From NCBI GenBank assembly GCA_002440745.1, contig DJVB01000030.1:62001-126000 (forward strand): a stretch of 64,000 bases of DNA, written 5' to 3'. The notes below the pieces were generated by a model. The model did no database searches. It was not told where the DNA came from and saw nothing but the letters and a program-made list of their open reading frames with translations. This DNA is from Bacteroidales bacterium UBA6267. Lineage in GTDB: Bacteria > Bacteroidota > Bacteroidia > Bacteroidales > UBA1556. Shown in pieces: positions 11,101-18,222 of the stretch. How positions within the stretch are numbered: position 1 is the stretch's first letter; every line of letters begins with the position of its first letter. A program made the position numbers and the translations under genes.

Positions 11101-14100
11101 TATTAGTGTCATTGTCATTATCTTGGTCTGCTGCGCCATTTACTAATACTGGCCAAGCTTTCACCACATTTTGCCCTGGCTGGAAATTGAAACTTCCAAT
11201 ATTGATTCCATTTGCCGATTGGCCATTGGTTAAGTTTCCTGTCCATGTGGCTGGGGTTGTTCCGGGAGTTCCGTTCACAGAATAGTTGAACTGTGCAGTC
11301 GTTAGGGTATCAGTTCCGTATGTTGCAAAGTTTATTATTATATTTTGATTCCCTGAAACAGTGTTGAAAGGCTGAATGCTTGTAACAGAAATATCACGAG
11401 CCGGAGGCGTAAATTCATCAGCACCGATATCGGGTGTTGTTGCATCACGGGTTTCCCCGTCAAAATCAGTTGTGATTCCTGTTATGGGTGTTCCTAAATT
11501 ATTAAAAGCTAATGATTTAGTATGTAAGTCAGTTGCAGAGAAATAGTTAGGATTCATGGAAACCGAATTAGCATCCTTGCTGCTTGCTGTTTGGTGTGCT
11601 GATAAATTGGTGTTATTTCCATTCCAGTAAGTTAGGTTTGCTCCTGAGGTGAAATAGTTATTATAATCACTTTCAACAATTCTTGTGGGGGTGTTAAAAT
11701 AAACTGCATAACCTCCATTAGTTGCAACAAAGTTATTGTTTTTTAAGGTTGAGCCGATTAGATTTGAGGTTGTTGTGTAATGATAAAATGCTCTACTTGA
11801 TGTGCCTCCACCGGAGATATTAACGGAGTTATAATAATATTCTTCTTTATCACCATAATAGGCATAGATATCATAATTTGTACCAGTGCCACTTGTTACA
11901 CTGACCATATTATTCGCGATAATATTGGGCGCTTCACTTCCGCTGGCATAGCTATAATAGTTATTACCATAGATATACATTCCGTAAGCGTAATTGGATG
12001 GATTAAGGTTTATTTTATTGCTTGAAATAATAGAACCATCATAACAATAACCAGCGCGTATTCCATATTGGATAGTATTTGTTCCTCCGTAAATGATATT
12101 ATTAATAATCTCACCGGCCTGCTGATAATACGAATAAATACCATAATAATAAAAGTCGGAGACATCGTTGCCTTCTAATGTATTACCTAAATCCCTGCTC
12201 GAACCTCCACTTCCGTTACAATATATACCATAATATCCGCCCAAAATGGTGTTGTTCATAATGTTGAGATAATGATTTCCTCCTGTAATGTAAATAGGAG
12301 TTTTGTTTGAGCTAGAGCTATTAGCAGTGTTAATCTTATTTCCATCAAAAGAACAATTATTAGAATTGTTGGTAATGAAAACGACTCTAGCATAAGTTGT
12401 TCCGGTGCCTTCTATAGTCATATTTTTGAAATTGATATATGAAGCTCCATTTAGTTTAATGGTATGAGGATCAGCCAAGGTGGTTGCAGCATAGGTTAGT
12501 TTAACATCATCCATATTTCCAGTTGCAGATTGGAAAGTAACTGGTGACGATGCTGATGCGCCAATTATGGATCCAATGGTGATTTGCTCAGTATAAGTTC
12601 CTGAAGCAACATTGAATGTGACAAATCCGTCAGCACCACCATTGTTAAGTGCGGTTATTGCATCAGCGAAATTGGCAAAATTAGTTCCGCCGGTAGCTTG
12701 GGAGCCATTGATAGTATAGATGCCTGATAGAGCCGGTGAAATATTCAACCAAGCTGTAGTGTCGTTGGTTTGAACCAAGTCAGCACTGCTATTCACTGAA
12801 TTGATATAAGCCCTTAGTGTTGAGGGACCGGAGAAAGCAAAAGGTGTTGTGAAGCTCAAGGTGTCTGAACCTCCTTGTGCAATATTGAGGCCTGTAAATG
12901 CTTGTGTTACAGGTGTCGTTCCATCGGTGTAAGTCAGATTCACATCGGTAATTGTTACAGTCATAGCGTTGACAATCTCGACTTTGACTGTTTTACTGCC
13001 TGCCGCAGAAGGCATAATAGGAGCAATCCAGTTGATAGCAGCATCTTTTCCAACAGGTGTGAATTCATCTGCACCAATATCGGGTGTAGCTGTGCGCATT
13101 TCCCCATCAATATCATCGGTTACTTCTGTTAGAGGAGTTCCTTTTGCATTCAATAGAAAATCTCCTGTATGAAGGTCAGTATTTGAAGTAAAAGTAGGAT
13201 TGACAGAAATGGAATTTGCATCCTGACCTGCGGTAGATTGCCAAGCGGCTAAATCAGCTTTTGCTGAGCCATAATATACTAAGTTAGTGCCGGTTGTGTA
13301 TAGGTTGTTATAGTCAGAAGTAATAGGATATGCGCTGTTTAAATAATAAGCATATCCGCCGGAATTATTTGTAATTGTATTGTTTTTGGATACATTACCT
13401 GAATTGCCATATAACCTAAATGCATATCCTGATGTGCTTGTCCCTCCGTGAGTATTTATAGAGTTATTAAAAAAGTCGGTATAGTAACCAGTTTGGAAAT
13501 AAATACCATGTTTTGCGTTTGTTCCTGTTCCGCCTGCTGAAACCATATTATTAGCAATTAACCCACGGTTACTTGTTGTGCCATCGCAGTTACCCAAGTA
13601 CATTCCGTACAATGTACTTGTTCCATTTAAAACAATATTATTTTTCTCAATTATAAAACTATTGTCAAGATAATAGCCCCGAATACCATAAGGTGAAGTT
13701 GCATTACTTCCATTAGTTATTGTATTTGAGCGGATTACAATAGCATCTTGATAATATAAATAAATTCCATAATTGGAAAAACCATCAATATTATTCTCAA
13801 TGATCTGATTGCCTATTTCTAAATTGGAAGTGGAAACTCCATAAAGGTAGATTCCATAATAACCATTGACTATTTTATTGTTTTCTATAATATTATTCTG
13901 GTCTGAAGTGGTGTAGGAATAAATACCGGCAAAGTTGGAACTTGTGGTAACAGGCATCTGAATAATATTGTTGGCGATTGTGTTGTTATCAGCACTGTTA
14001 ATGAACTCAACCACACGTCCATATGAAGCACCTGTGGCAGCAATAGTCATCTTTTTAAAGGTGATATAGTCTGCGCCATCTAATCTCAACGTCCAGTTGG

Positions 14101-15319
14101 CTGCTGATAAGGTTGCACCAAATTGTAAAATGACCGCAGTGCTGTCACCTGTTGCTGATTGGAAAGTTATGGTATTGGTTGCTGAAGCACCCGGAATAGC
14201 TCCAATAGTAACTTGCTCAGTGTATGTGCCTGATGCTACGTTAAATACGACTGGTCCTGAAACGCCGCAGTTTTGAATCTGATTAACGGCTGATGTGAAA
14301 TCTGCAAAATCAGGTGATGTGCCTCCAATGGTATAAGTACCTGAGAGGGGGTTGCAGACATATACTGTGGAATAGGCAGTGTCGTTACTGTTATCCCCAT
14401 CGGTGTTGAAATTGGGGCTTTCTACCCATGCCTTTATACTTGCTTGACCAGCAGTAAATGTATGACTGCCAAGATTAACGTTGCTTACAAAACTACCTGA
14501 AGCTATGCTTCCTGTCCAAGAATAGGAGGCAGCTGTACCACCATTCACAGTATATTTTATGGATGCCGATGTAAGTGTGGCTGTCCCTATATTTGCCAAG
14601 GTGACTTTGACATCTTGTGCCCCTGGGCTAAAAGATCCGGTTGGGGAACTTATCGAAGTAATTGAAGCATCATTAGCTACAGGTGCCCAAAGTGTAATGT
14701 CATCTATTGCCATATCAGAATAAAAATTACTTCCAGTAATTCCAGTAATTCTAATTTTAATGGTTGTCATTCCTGTACCCGTATAAGCGCTTAAATTTAC
14801 TGAAGCTAAGGACCATGGGTCAGTGTAACTGGTATGTTGCTGACCAGTTTTTGACCAAAGAGATGTTGACCATGTGCTTCCATTGTCGGTAGATACTTCT
14901 ACACTCATGGTTCCCATTGAAGATCCATACATGTGGTAATAGAAGTCGATATAAAAGCCTGCATACCCACTTAAATCTAAAGTAGATGATACTAAATGAG
15001 CAGTTTTACTATAACAACTTGAAGCTTCGGTATATAGGTATTTTCCGGTACTGGTGCCTGTGGTGTGATCAGTTTGAGGTCCTGTTAAGCTGGAGCCGGT
15101 CGTAGAATTATCAATAACCCAATCCTTGTCGTCCCCTGAAGCATTTGACCACATAGAACTTGATAAGGTTTGACTTGACGTACAGGATGTTCCGCCATTA
15201 GATTCACTGTCGAAATTTTCAAAATGAACCACTTGTGCTTGTAAAATAAAATTAGATGCAAACACAAAAATCCCCGTTAAAAGGATTCGATACAAAAAGG
15301 TAAATCTTTTCGTTTTCAT
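2183..15319 (-). CDS. Giant secreted multidomain adhesin with T9SS type A sorting domain
   Basis: A 4378-residue surface protein. Residues 1-29 are a Sec signal peptide ending LQAQ. Residues about 31-215 look like a MAM/jelly-roll domain (FENFDSES, DDITLWAP). CARDB-like Ig domains with the NDGTL/NDT signature recur through the first half. Two right-handed beta-helix regions lie at about 323-746 and 866-1303 (repeated GIYSY, NNTI motifs). A roughly 180-residue jelly-roll-like module starting near LYTAAEL occurs three times (about 1806-1983, 2290-2465, 3533-3713). A GEVED domain lies at about 2590-2730, ending GWGETEDYTIQI. A long series of Ig/PKD-like repeats of the TGTFTPSTAG-NGCVN type follows. 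The last 80 residues form a type A sorting domain (YPNPNNGQFTLEV, GVYMLTI). It is presumably exported by T9SS and attached to the surface; the ligand is unknown. Confidence 0.93.
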   Translation of the reverse strand: MKTKRFTFLYRILLTGIFVFASNFILQAQVVHFENFDSESNGGTSCTSSQTLSSSMWSNASGDDKDWVIDNSTTGSSLTGPQTDHTTGTSTGKYLYTEASSCYSKTAHLVSSTLDLSGYAGFYIDFYYHMYGSSMGTMSVEVSTDNGSTWSTSLWSKTGQQHTSYTDPWSLASVNLSAYTGTGMTTIKIRITGITGSNFYSDMAIDDITLWAPVANDASITSISSPTGSFSPGAQDVKVTLANIGTATLTSASIKYTVNGGTAASYSWTGSIASGSFVSNVNLGSHTFTAGQASIKAWVESPNFNTDGDNSNDTAYSTVYVCNPLSGTYTIGGTSPDFADFTSAVNQIQNCGVSGPVVFNVASGTYTEQVTIGAIPGASATNTITFQSATGDSTAVILQFGATLSAANWTLRLDGADYITFKKMTIAATGASYGRVVEFINSADNNTIANNIIQMPVTTSSNFAGIYSYTTSDQNNIIENNKIVNGYYGIYLYGVSTSNLEIGNQIIENNIDGFSNYGIYLYYQDAIVIRSNTITNGSNATSPYGIRGYYLDNSFIIEKNNIVLNGTSTLYGMYLGNCDGTTSNRGLIANNMVSAGGTGTNAKHGIYFQTGYYTDFFNNSINTHGGTSTSGYAFRLYGNSGNVSKNNTITNNSGGYAYYLNSAYPITSDYNNLYTTGTNLVYYGSAKADLAAWQSTAGQDANSISVNPTFTSNTDLHTGDFLLNAKGTPLTEVTDDIDGEMRTATPDIGADEFTPVGKDAAINWIAPIMPSAAGSKTVKVEIVNAMTVTITDVNLTYTDGTTPVTQAFTGLNIAQGGSDTLSFTTPFAFSGPSTLRAYINSVNSSADLVQTNDTTAWLNISPALSGIYTINGSQATGGTNFANFADAITALNNGGADGFVTFNVASGTYTEQITIGSIIGASASSPVTFQSATGNMDDVKLTYAATTLADPHTIKLNGASYINFKNMTIEGTGTTYARVVFITNNSNNCSFDGNKINTANSSSSNKTPIYITGGNHYLNIMNNTILGGYYGIYCNGSGGSSRDLGNTLEGNDVSDFYYYGIYSYYQQAGEIINNIIYGGTNTIQYGIRAGYCYDGSIISSNKINLNPSNYAYGMYIYGNNYYSYASGSEAPNIIANNMVSVTSGTGTNYDIYAYYGDKEEYYYNSVNISGGGTSSRAFYHYTTTSNLIGSTLKNNNFVATNGGYAVYFNTPTRIVESDYNNYFTSGANLTYWNGNNTNLSAHQTASSKDANSVSMNPNYFSATDLHTKSLAFNNLGTPITGITTDFDGETRDATTPDIGADEFTPPARDISVTSIQPFNTVSGNQNIIINFATYGTDTLTTAQFNYSVNGTPGTTPATWTGNLTNGQSANGINIGSFNFQPGQNVVKAWPVLVNGAADQDNDNDTNTYSFTITTDAGIIAMDEASVQYGTSPISAFVANYGSDVLTSATVNWSVNGVPQTPASWTGSLTNGNADGPVSLGNFTFTAGIYVIKIWTSTPNSLTDDNATNDTLTKTFTFAVDAGISQIDPPGVVGTQNIVVHLKNFGTIPLTSATINYEVNSGTPQTYNWTGNLAVGASDGPITIGTGTFAYGAQSIEAWTSSPNGGTDANTANDGTLENFNITSDIGIVDGNIMPQQNCGRGNDTLKLKIQNFGTGPVSGPFSISYQEGTSTPVTETVPSTVTIAAGDTYWYTFSTLVNLSVTGQDSTFDLTGWVSLTSDANQTNDSITGQVESWYTPTAPIASGTSVAYGNSAALSATLVNGDSLKWYDDGYTPVGTGVSYNTPALYDTTTFYVSAQSVAIGNTQTLETFGSGTSYNSTSTSPSPYSHYYKANKIQYLYTAAELTALGFSAGNITSLAFDVAVTNTVATLDYTLSLANTTATSLTTFDNTALTTVYYNSAYNVYNGWNTHTFQTPFYWDGTSNLLVQICSHNFVNNYTQNASVRYTIATNMARFYRSDTDVNYCSNTGGTASSYRPNIQIIANKVSPLPLCESSMTPVVVNVTGIPSDAGISAIEPVTETGTQNVNLTLKNFTSVMLTSATINYTVNGTPGTPYSWTGSLGNGATANLTVGAGAFVYGANTIKAWSSNPNGSADPNANNDTIVLNFNIVSDIGVTDVLEPLSGCALTSSIVKAEIENFGNDTIDSYSVSYKVIGATSPVSEVINTSLAPGATYVHTFATPVNLTTTTDSIFELKVYTTYSNDANAGNDTVMYEVFSRPTPIAPVTENDTINYGTPATLVAINSGFDQLWYSSSSGGSDIHLGDTLHTVALFDTTTYYVESRTTSIPGTDKSTVSIGTGTVTGQSLPIEPYYGYTYSQTIYTAAEIGSSGFINKLAWNFAGTSLSLSKDWKVYIGHTTKTQFNSTNDWVPLSELTLVFDGTLPTTTGPQWIELITNNFFYNGTDNLVIAVDENTSTYDGTNDDFYCTFVGTNRSIEYHADGTNPDPASPPAGTLRGYIANIKIDVAQPAPACLSARVPVTAIVQNFPALDAGVLSVNSPESGPGKGNAEVLNITVKNYGTVTIDTLPVAYVLDAGTPVIDTVFATLAPGDTANFSFATTMNLSAFALYNVNVYTDLDGDVVTNNDAVSVQILHTDYCLSKANNTSDGDIGNVNIKHPVTNNNLLNNGVALPVMNNPIANKTYSNFTNLTPTIMEIGQQYPVSVSQITGGANFYGSTAKIYIDLNQNGVLDAATELVWTGTTTNSDPSTNLMQGTITIPATAALGNTRMRIVLDEDDVAPPCGNYGWGETEDYTIQIVQQVFANAGPNDTVCNTHATTLTGSGIGDGINYAWSTTDLATSTTVSPTTTTMYYFSVTDTYGFTAVDSAEVYVRDLPTLNFPTLSAMCVDASGLTLDMATPSGGNYYGAGVGTGTFTPSTAGVGTHTLQYIYTDIHGCTDSTTQTITVNALPIISLSTPSAVCYDAALYPLSFATSPSGGTYLGAGVDGSGNFKASIAGAGNHYLKYEYTDANGCYNVDSITQVVHGLPVVNATATPDTIFYGTSTNLSVSASGSIPSTGPSYSYSWTPVDSLSSVTLATSQTPTTKNLSVPTTFTVGVTNQTTGCVNTDNVTVFIKGGPLTLTPTATLDTVCSGSNTQINAQASGGAETYYYSWTSNPAGFTSTDAVISVNPLVTTMYYITVDDGSNTKSDSIEIYVHALPTATAVNATAAICLYDSTQISANLTGASPWTIYVSDGTNPSVITNVTSPWSIYVAPTVSTTYYLDSLVDANGCFNTSTAQTAVTVYDLPTVTATGSDTMCYGDSIQFTLTFTGASPWEFDVSHIGTTMNSNATESNITSPFTVWADDMESTTHYITRLKDANGCQITGSPIDSVYSFVRPLPTAAITSDSVFHCFGDSSLVTINFTAGSLWTVTYSDGTNNYTLPGQNSPNLSYASDTVSTWWTITQITDQYGCTNNAVQDSLFVNVWTLPTPTFTGLNAAYCVDAAAATLVPTPTGGTFTGSGISGSTFTPSSAGTGNKTITYTYTDANGCVNTYMETTDVNPLPTVTLAAFADVCEDASPFTLTGGLPLNGTYSGAAPTIAEIGTGTTTQGYPFYTYYMDSRTQMLYTASELSASGATGGYISSIAFNISSAASQVMNGFTISMKNSTATSISDWDNTGLTTVFQGNYSISGTGWQTINLTTPFLWDGTSNILVNVCFDNSSYTANSYVYTTSAPGMNYHAHFDGSSTSGCSTTNSGVSYSTYRPNVRFTVGPSSPINAGIFNPAIANIGANTVIYTYTDGNSCVNSDTASITVNALPTLTLPTLAPVCIDANPFAITGASPNGGTWTGTGVNTNNFDPATAGANTHNLTYTFTDINGCTNLDSTTITVNALPVLTVSGLNTDYCENGSSSTLVPTPTGGTFAGTGITGNVFDPTVNGAGSVAVVYFYTDANGCFNSITNTVSIHPTHTPQFTGLNSAYCVTDMLSALVPDSTGGVFSGIGINGSNFDPTVAGVGTYDIKYVYTTAHGCVDSVIQSTVVNGLPTVMVSGLAAQYCQNGLATDTVVVSPVGGTITGAVNAANAFDPAMGQLGNNDIIYAYTDMNGCANSDTISTTIVAIPSIALPTAQTSCAHDTVTLDPGQNINFEYLWSTGDTTSTLAIDSSFQGISTANYSVVVTDLTTTCSAFDTSSITFEAYPVINIPDTISICGYTPIDIVAGTNPNFVYLWSTGATTAALTIDSSMTQGGYFGFDVTVTSPAGCSETKAFWVIFHPESSVDLGNDTSICINNTITLDAGAGYNYLWSTNETTQTITIDGSVVGLGLHNISVIVENNGCYNTDDINIMVNPCTGIDDYDGDLNLSIYPNPNNGQFTLEVLNKQASNFNFRITDLAGKTIAEGVINPDGQTIYTHNFDLRTYSKGVYMLTISNDQIIKTERIVIQ

Positions 15320-15570
15320 AAAATTGGATTTTAGTTTATAAATAAGTTAATTGTTTCCCAAGAATAAGTATATATGGTTTGATATTTATCGAGCTTAAAA
15401 TGGTAAATTGAAGTTTTTGTGCTTCAATTTATTGTGGTTTGGTTTGCTTTGGTTACAACCGGCTGCTAAGATATAAGTATTTTTAATACAAAAAACTTTT
15501 TTTAACATTTTGTTGTTGAAAAAATCTTTGAAACGTAGTTTTGGATTGTAAAAAATTGATTTATAGGTGA
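15320..15570. other. AT-rich upstream region of the giant adhesin gene
   Basis: No gene is visible. A 9-bp perfect inverted repeat (AAATTGAAG at 15405-15413, CTTCAATTT at 15422-15430, 8-base loop) lies about 90 bases before the adhesin start and could form a leader hairpin. No perfect TAnnTTTG at a good distance was found. Confidence 0.35.
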
Positions 15571-15603
15571 ATAAAAAAAGCAGGAATTTAAATTTTCCTG
15601 CTT
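15571..15603 (-). terminator. Rho-independent terminator after the NifX-like gene
   Basis: GCAGGAA (15580-15586) pairs with TTCCTGC (15595-15601). The minus-strand transcript then runs into a T-rich stretch (complement of 15571-15579). It lies about 35 bases after the stop codon of the gene at 15636-15974 and ends the metal-cluster transcript. Confidence 0.75.
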
Positions 15604-15635
15604 ATTGGCAATATTGTTTAATCCAAAACTTTAAC

Positions 15636-15974
15636 CTATAACTTCTGCAATTGCTCGTTTTGAAATTTCTCATAAGATTCCTTTAAGGTTAAATTATGAG
15701 CGTCCACATAGATGTTAAGCTCAAGGAGGTTGAGGATTTTAAGTGCAGTTTCGCCGGGTCCATTGCCTGTGATAATCACATCCGGCTTAAGGTCAAACAC
15801 TTTTTGCGCTGTTGCAGTACCTGCGCCATGGGCTTCGTTTTTTACCGCACTATTGTCATACGATTTCAACTCATTAGTGTCGGTGTCAAAAATAACAAGA
15901 TGTTCGGCTCTGCCAAATCTGCTGTCAATTAAAGAGTCCCATTCGGAACCGGTTGATGTAAAAAGAATTTTCAT
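15636..15974 (-). CDS. NifX-like protein, dinitrogenase iron-molybdenum cofactor binding family
   Basis: A 112-residue single-domain protein of the Nitro_FeMo-Co family (NifX/NafY/NifB C-terminal fold). Visible features are the opening strand MKILFTSTG, the FGRAEHLVIFDTD segment, the Gly/Thr stretch EAHGAGTATAQKVFDL and the DVIITGNGPGETALKIL loop. Family members bind metal clusters or act as small cluster carriers. In organisms without nitrogenase their exact job is unknown, and no nif genes occur here. It is the last gene of a same-strand set with two MinD/ferredoxin ATPases and a ZIP transporter, but about 490 bases of repeats separate it from the upstream ATPase gene. Confidence 0.85.
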   Translation of the reverse strand: MKILFTSTGSEWDSLIDSRFGRAEHLVIFDTDTNELKSYDNSAVKNEAHGAGTATAQKVFDLKPDVIITGNGPGETALKILNLLELNIYVDAHNLTLKESYEKFQNEQLQKL

Positions 15975-15991
15975 AATTTATTGGTTGTTAG

Positions 15992-16061
15992 TTGTTTATT
16001 GTTTATTGTTTATTGTTTGTTGTTTGTTGTTTGTTGTTTATTGTTTGTTGTTTATTGTTTT
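15992..16061. repeat. Heptanucleotide tandem repeat, 10 units of TTGTTTR
   Basis: Ten consecutive 7-base units TTGTTTA or TTGTTTG run without a break from 15992 to 16061; the last is TTGTTTT. It lies 18 bases upstream of the NifX-like start codon and is non-coding. The long open frames through it on both strands are repeat artefacts. Confidence 0.93.
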
Positions 16062-16391
16062 GCCAAAGGCATCCCTTTGGGAGTTGTTTGTTCCTCCTTC
16101 GCCCATCTCCTTTGCCGAGGCTACGGAGATCAAGGGCTTTGGAGGATAAATGTTTGTTGTTTATCCTTATTTCATTATTGGTAATTCGTTGTTTGATATT
16201 CACAATTTCCACTTTTATCTTTCCACTATTCACTTTGAACTTCTCACTTTTGTCTTTTGTCTTCGATTGTTTGTTGTTTTCAGTTATCGGTTGTCTGTTT
16301 TCGGTTATCAGTTTTCGGGTTGCTGGAGCGAAGCGGAATGATTACAAATTGTTTAACGGAATCGGTTGTCGGTTATCGGTAGTCCAGCCCT
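16062..16391. other. Non-coding mosaic of short repeats between two heptamer arrays
   Basis: No gene is supported. The segment holds CCAAAGG (16063-16069), which can pair with the nearby CCTTTGG, an ATCTCC/GGAGAT inverted pair and low-complexity TTGTTTG remnants. Around 16270-16380 there are several degenerate CGGTTATC and CGGTTGTC units. Confidence 0.6.
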
Positions 16392-16461
16392 CTGCTCCCT
16401 GCTCCATGCTCTCTGCACCCTGCGCTCTGCGCCTTGCTCCCTGCTCCCTGCTCCCTGCCCA
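16392..16461. repeat. Heptanucleotide tandem repeat, 10 units of CTGCTCC type
   Basis: Ten phased 7-base units: CTGCTCC twice, then ATGCTCT, CTGCACC, CTGCGCT, CTGCGCC, TTGCTCC, CTGCTCC twice and CTGCCCA. The array stops one base from the stop codon of the MinD-type gene at 16463. It is much more GC-rich than its surroundings. Confidence 0.92.
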
Positions 16462-16462
16462 T

Positions 16463-17341
16463 TCACTTCTTAGAAATTGTCTCAACAATTTTCCCCCACG
16501 CCTCTTCAATTTGCAATTTGATAGGCGAATCCGTTTCAACAATGGTCTTCTTCAAAATCATCGCTTTATTGAATTCTGTATCAAAATGTAAATCAGCTAA
16601 AAGTGTGATGTTTTCCTCTCCAAGAAATTGATGTATTTCATCGGTCATGCTTGGGTTTAGGTCTGATTTGTTGATGATGCAGCCCATCTTCATACGGGTA
16701 CGCTGTATCACTTTTACCACTCGTTTTAAGTCGTGGAGACCGCTCATAGTTGGCTCTGTGACCAATAACGCATAGTTAGCCCCTGCCAATGCCGACACTA
16801 CCGGACAACCTGTGCCCGGACTTCCATCAACAAGCATGATGCTTTTGTTTTCTTTCTGTCCGATTTCTTTGGCTTCCGCTTTCACCCGTGCCACAAGTTT
16901 ACCCGAATTGTCGGCTCCAATACCCATCGTGGCATGAACCATCTTGGTGCCGGTTCGTATATTCGATTTGTACAAGATTCCCGACTTTCGTGGCAGCATT
17001 TCAATAGCTTGCTCCGGACATACCTTTCGACAATAGTCGCAACCTTCACAGTCAAGTTCCGAAACTTTGTAACCATCTTCATTGAAATCTATGGCACCAA
17101 ATCGGCAAACTTGCTGACAACGACCACATTGACTGCATAGTTCCGAATTGATTCGGGCTATTTCACCACTGTAAAAATCGTAACTTTCGCTAAAATCAGG
17201 CTCTAATAAAAGGTGCATATTGGCCGCGTCCACATCGCAGTCGGCAATAACAGCTTCTTTACCTATTAATACCGATAATGCTGCTGTAACTGAGGTTTTT
17301 CCTGTTCCTCCTTTTCCCGACAAAACAACTATCTCAGTCAT
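16463..17341 (-). CDS. MinD-superfamily P-loop ATPase with inserted ferredoxin domain (copy 1)
   Basis: A 292-residue ATPase of the Mrp/MinD group with a ferredoxin insertion. The deviant Walker A motif SGKGGTGKTS lies at residues 8-17. Two [4Fe-4S] cluster motifs of the CxxCxxCxxxC kind follow at about residues 69-110 (CSQCGRCQQVC and CEGCDYCRKVC). The Switch/DxxPGTGCP region (LVDGSPGTGCP) is near residue 170. Such proteins couple ATP hydrolysis to handling of Fe-S or other metal clusters in the cytoplasm; the client is unknown. Its start overlaps the end of the sister gene by 8 bases, so the two are translationally coupled and may form a heterodimer. Confidence 0.9.
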   Translation of the reverse strand: MTEIVVLSGKGGTGKTSVTAALSVLIGKEAVIADCDVDAANMHLLLEPDFSESYDFYSGEIARINSELCSQCGRCQQVCRFGAIDFNEDGYKVSELDCEGCDYCRKVCPEQAIEMLPRKSGILYKSNIRTGTKMVHATMGIGADNSGKLVARVKAEAKEIGQKENKSIMLVDGSPGTGCPVVSALAGANYALLVTEPTMSGLHDLKRVVKVIQRTRMKMGCIINKSDLNPSMTDEIHQFLGEENITLLADLHFDTEFNKAMILKKTIVETDSPIKLQIEEAWGKIVETISKK

Positions 17342-18212
17342 GATTCAAATGATTTTCGATGTTTATAAAAAGTTCGGAAATGGCTTTTCTGAGTTTTTCA
17401 TTTCCTCGCACTGCAATTTTCCCTTGAGAATAATCCTCTGCAATTTTTCGGTCGAAGGGAATACGCGCAAGGATGGGAATTTCTTCTGAAATGCAATAGT
17501 TTTCTACTTCATCATCTCCAATTCCATAACGATTTATCACCACTCCAAATTTCTTGTTTAAGCCTCGCATGGTTTCAATTGCTAAACGAAGGTCATTTAA
17601 TCCAAATGGAGTTGGTTCAGTTGCAAGCACCACAAAATCAGTGTTTTTTGTTGCTGCTATCACCGGACACGAAGTTCCTGGCGGGCAGTCGAAAAGCTGA
17701 ATGGAACTGTCGCTAAAATGCTGGTTTACATATTCATGCGCTTGGTTTATTAGGGGAACAGCCTGTTCCTCTTCCAACGAAAGCCGACATTCCATAAAAT
17801 TTAAAGCGCCATTTTTCAAGATACCAATTTCGCCAATTTTGTGCGGTTTCATGGGTAAGGCCTCTTCCGGACATAGTTCGGAGCACGCGTAGCAACTATG
17901 ACAAAGCTCTTTGAAAACGGCCACCATTGTTCCTAACTGCAACACTGCGTGGAATTTGCAATTGGTAGTACATGCTCCGCAAAGGGTGCAGCGGCTTTCA
18001 TCCCATTGCGGTATCGCTTTGAAAATTTCTTCTTGAAGTGAGAAATCGCCTTCAATAAAAATTTTGCTATTTGGTTCTTCAACATCCAAATCGACTAATA
18101 AACAATCGGTTTTTTCGCTGATATAGCTTGCTAAATTTGTAGAAATCAGTGTTTTGCCTGTTCCACCCTTTCCGCTCGCTATAGCAATTTTTACAGGCTT
18201 CGATTTATCCAT
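17334..18212 (-). CDS. MinD-superfamily P-loop ATPase with inserted ferredoxin domain (copy 2)
   Basis: A 292-residue paralogue of the next gene, of equal length and domain order. The Walker A motif SGKGGTGKT lies at residues 13-21. Two ferredoxin-type motifs are CTLCGACTTNC and CHSCYACSELC. The phosphate-sensing segment FDCPPGTSCPVIA is at about residue 175. The pair closely matches the COG1149 ATPases that cluster with NifX-like proteins in anaerobes. It lies 10 bases after the ZIP transporter gene, so all three are probably cotranscribed. The Fe-S cysteines are complete, which argues for a functional protein. Confidence 0.9.
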   Translation of the reverse strand: MDKSKPVKIAIASGKGGTGKTLISTNLASYISEKTDCLLVDLDVEEPNSKIFIEGDFSLQEEIFKAIPQWDESRCTLCGACTTNCKFHAVLQLGTMVAVFKELCHSCYACSELCPEEALPMKPHKIGEIGILKNGALNFMECRLSLEEEQAVPLINQAHEYVNQHFSDSSIQLFDCPPGTSCPVIAATKNTDFVVLATEPTPFGLNDLRLAIETMRGLNKKFGVVINRYGIGDDEVENYCISEEIPILARIPFDRKIAEDYSQGKIAVRGNEKLRKAISELFINIENHLNHD

Positions 18213-18222
18213 TTTCTTTGGA

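Noticed and set aside
15981..16591. Open frames of up to 199 codons on both strands across the heptamer repeats
   Set aside because: Composition is low-complexity (runs of Leu, Val, Phe, Cys) and comes from 7-base repeats that cycle through all frames; no start context or family resemblance.
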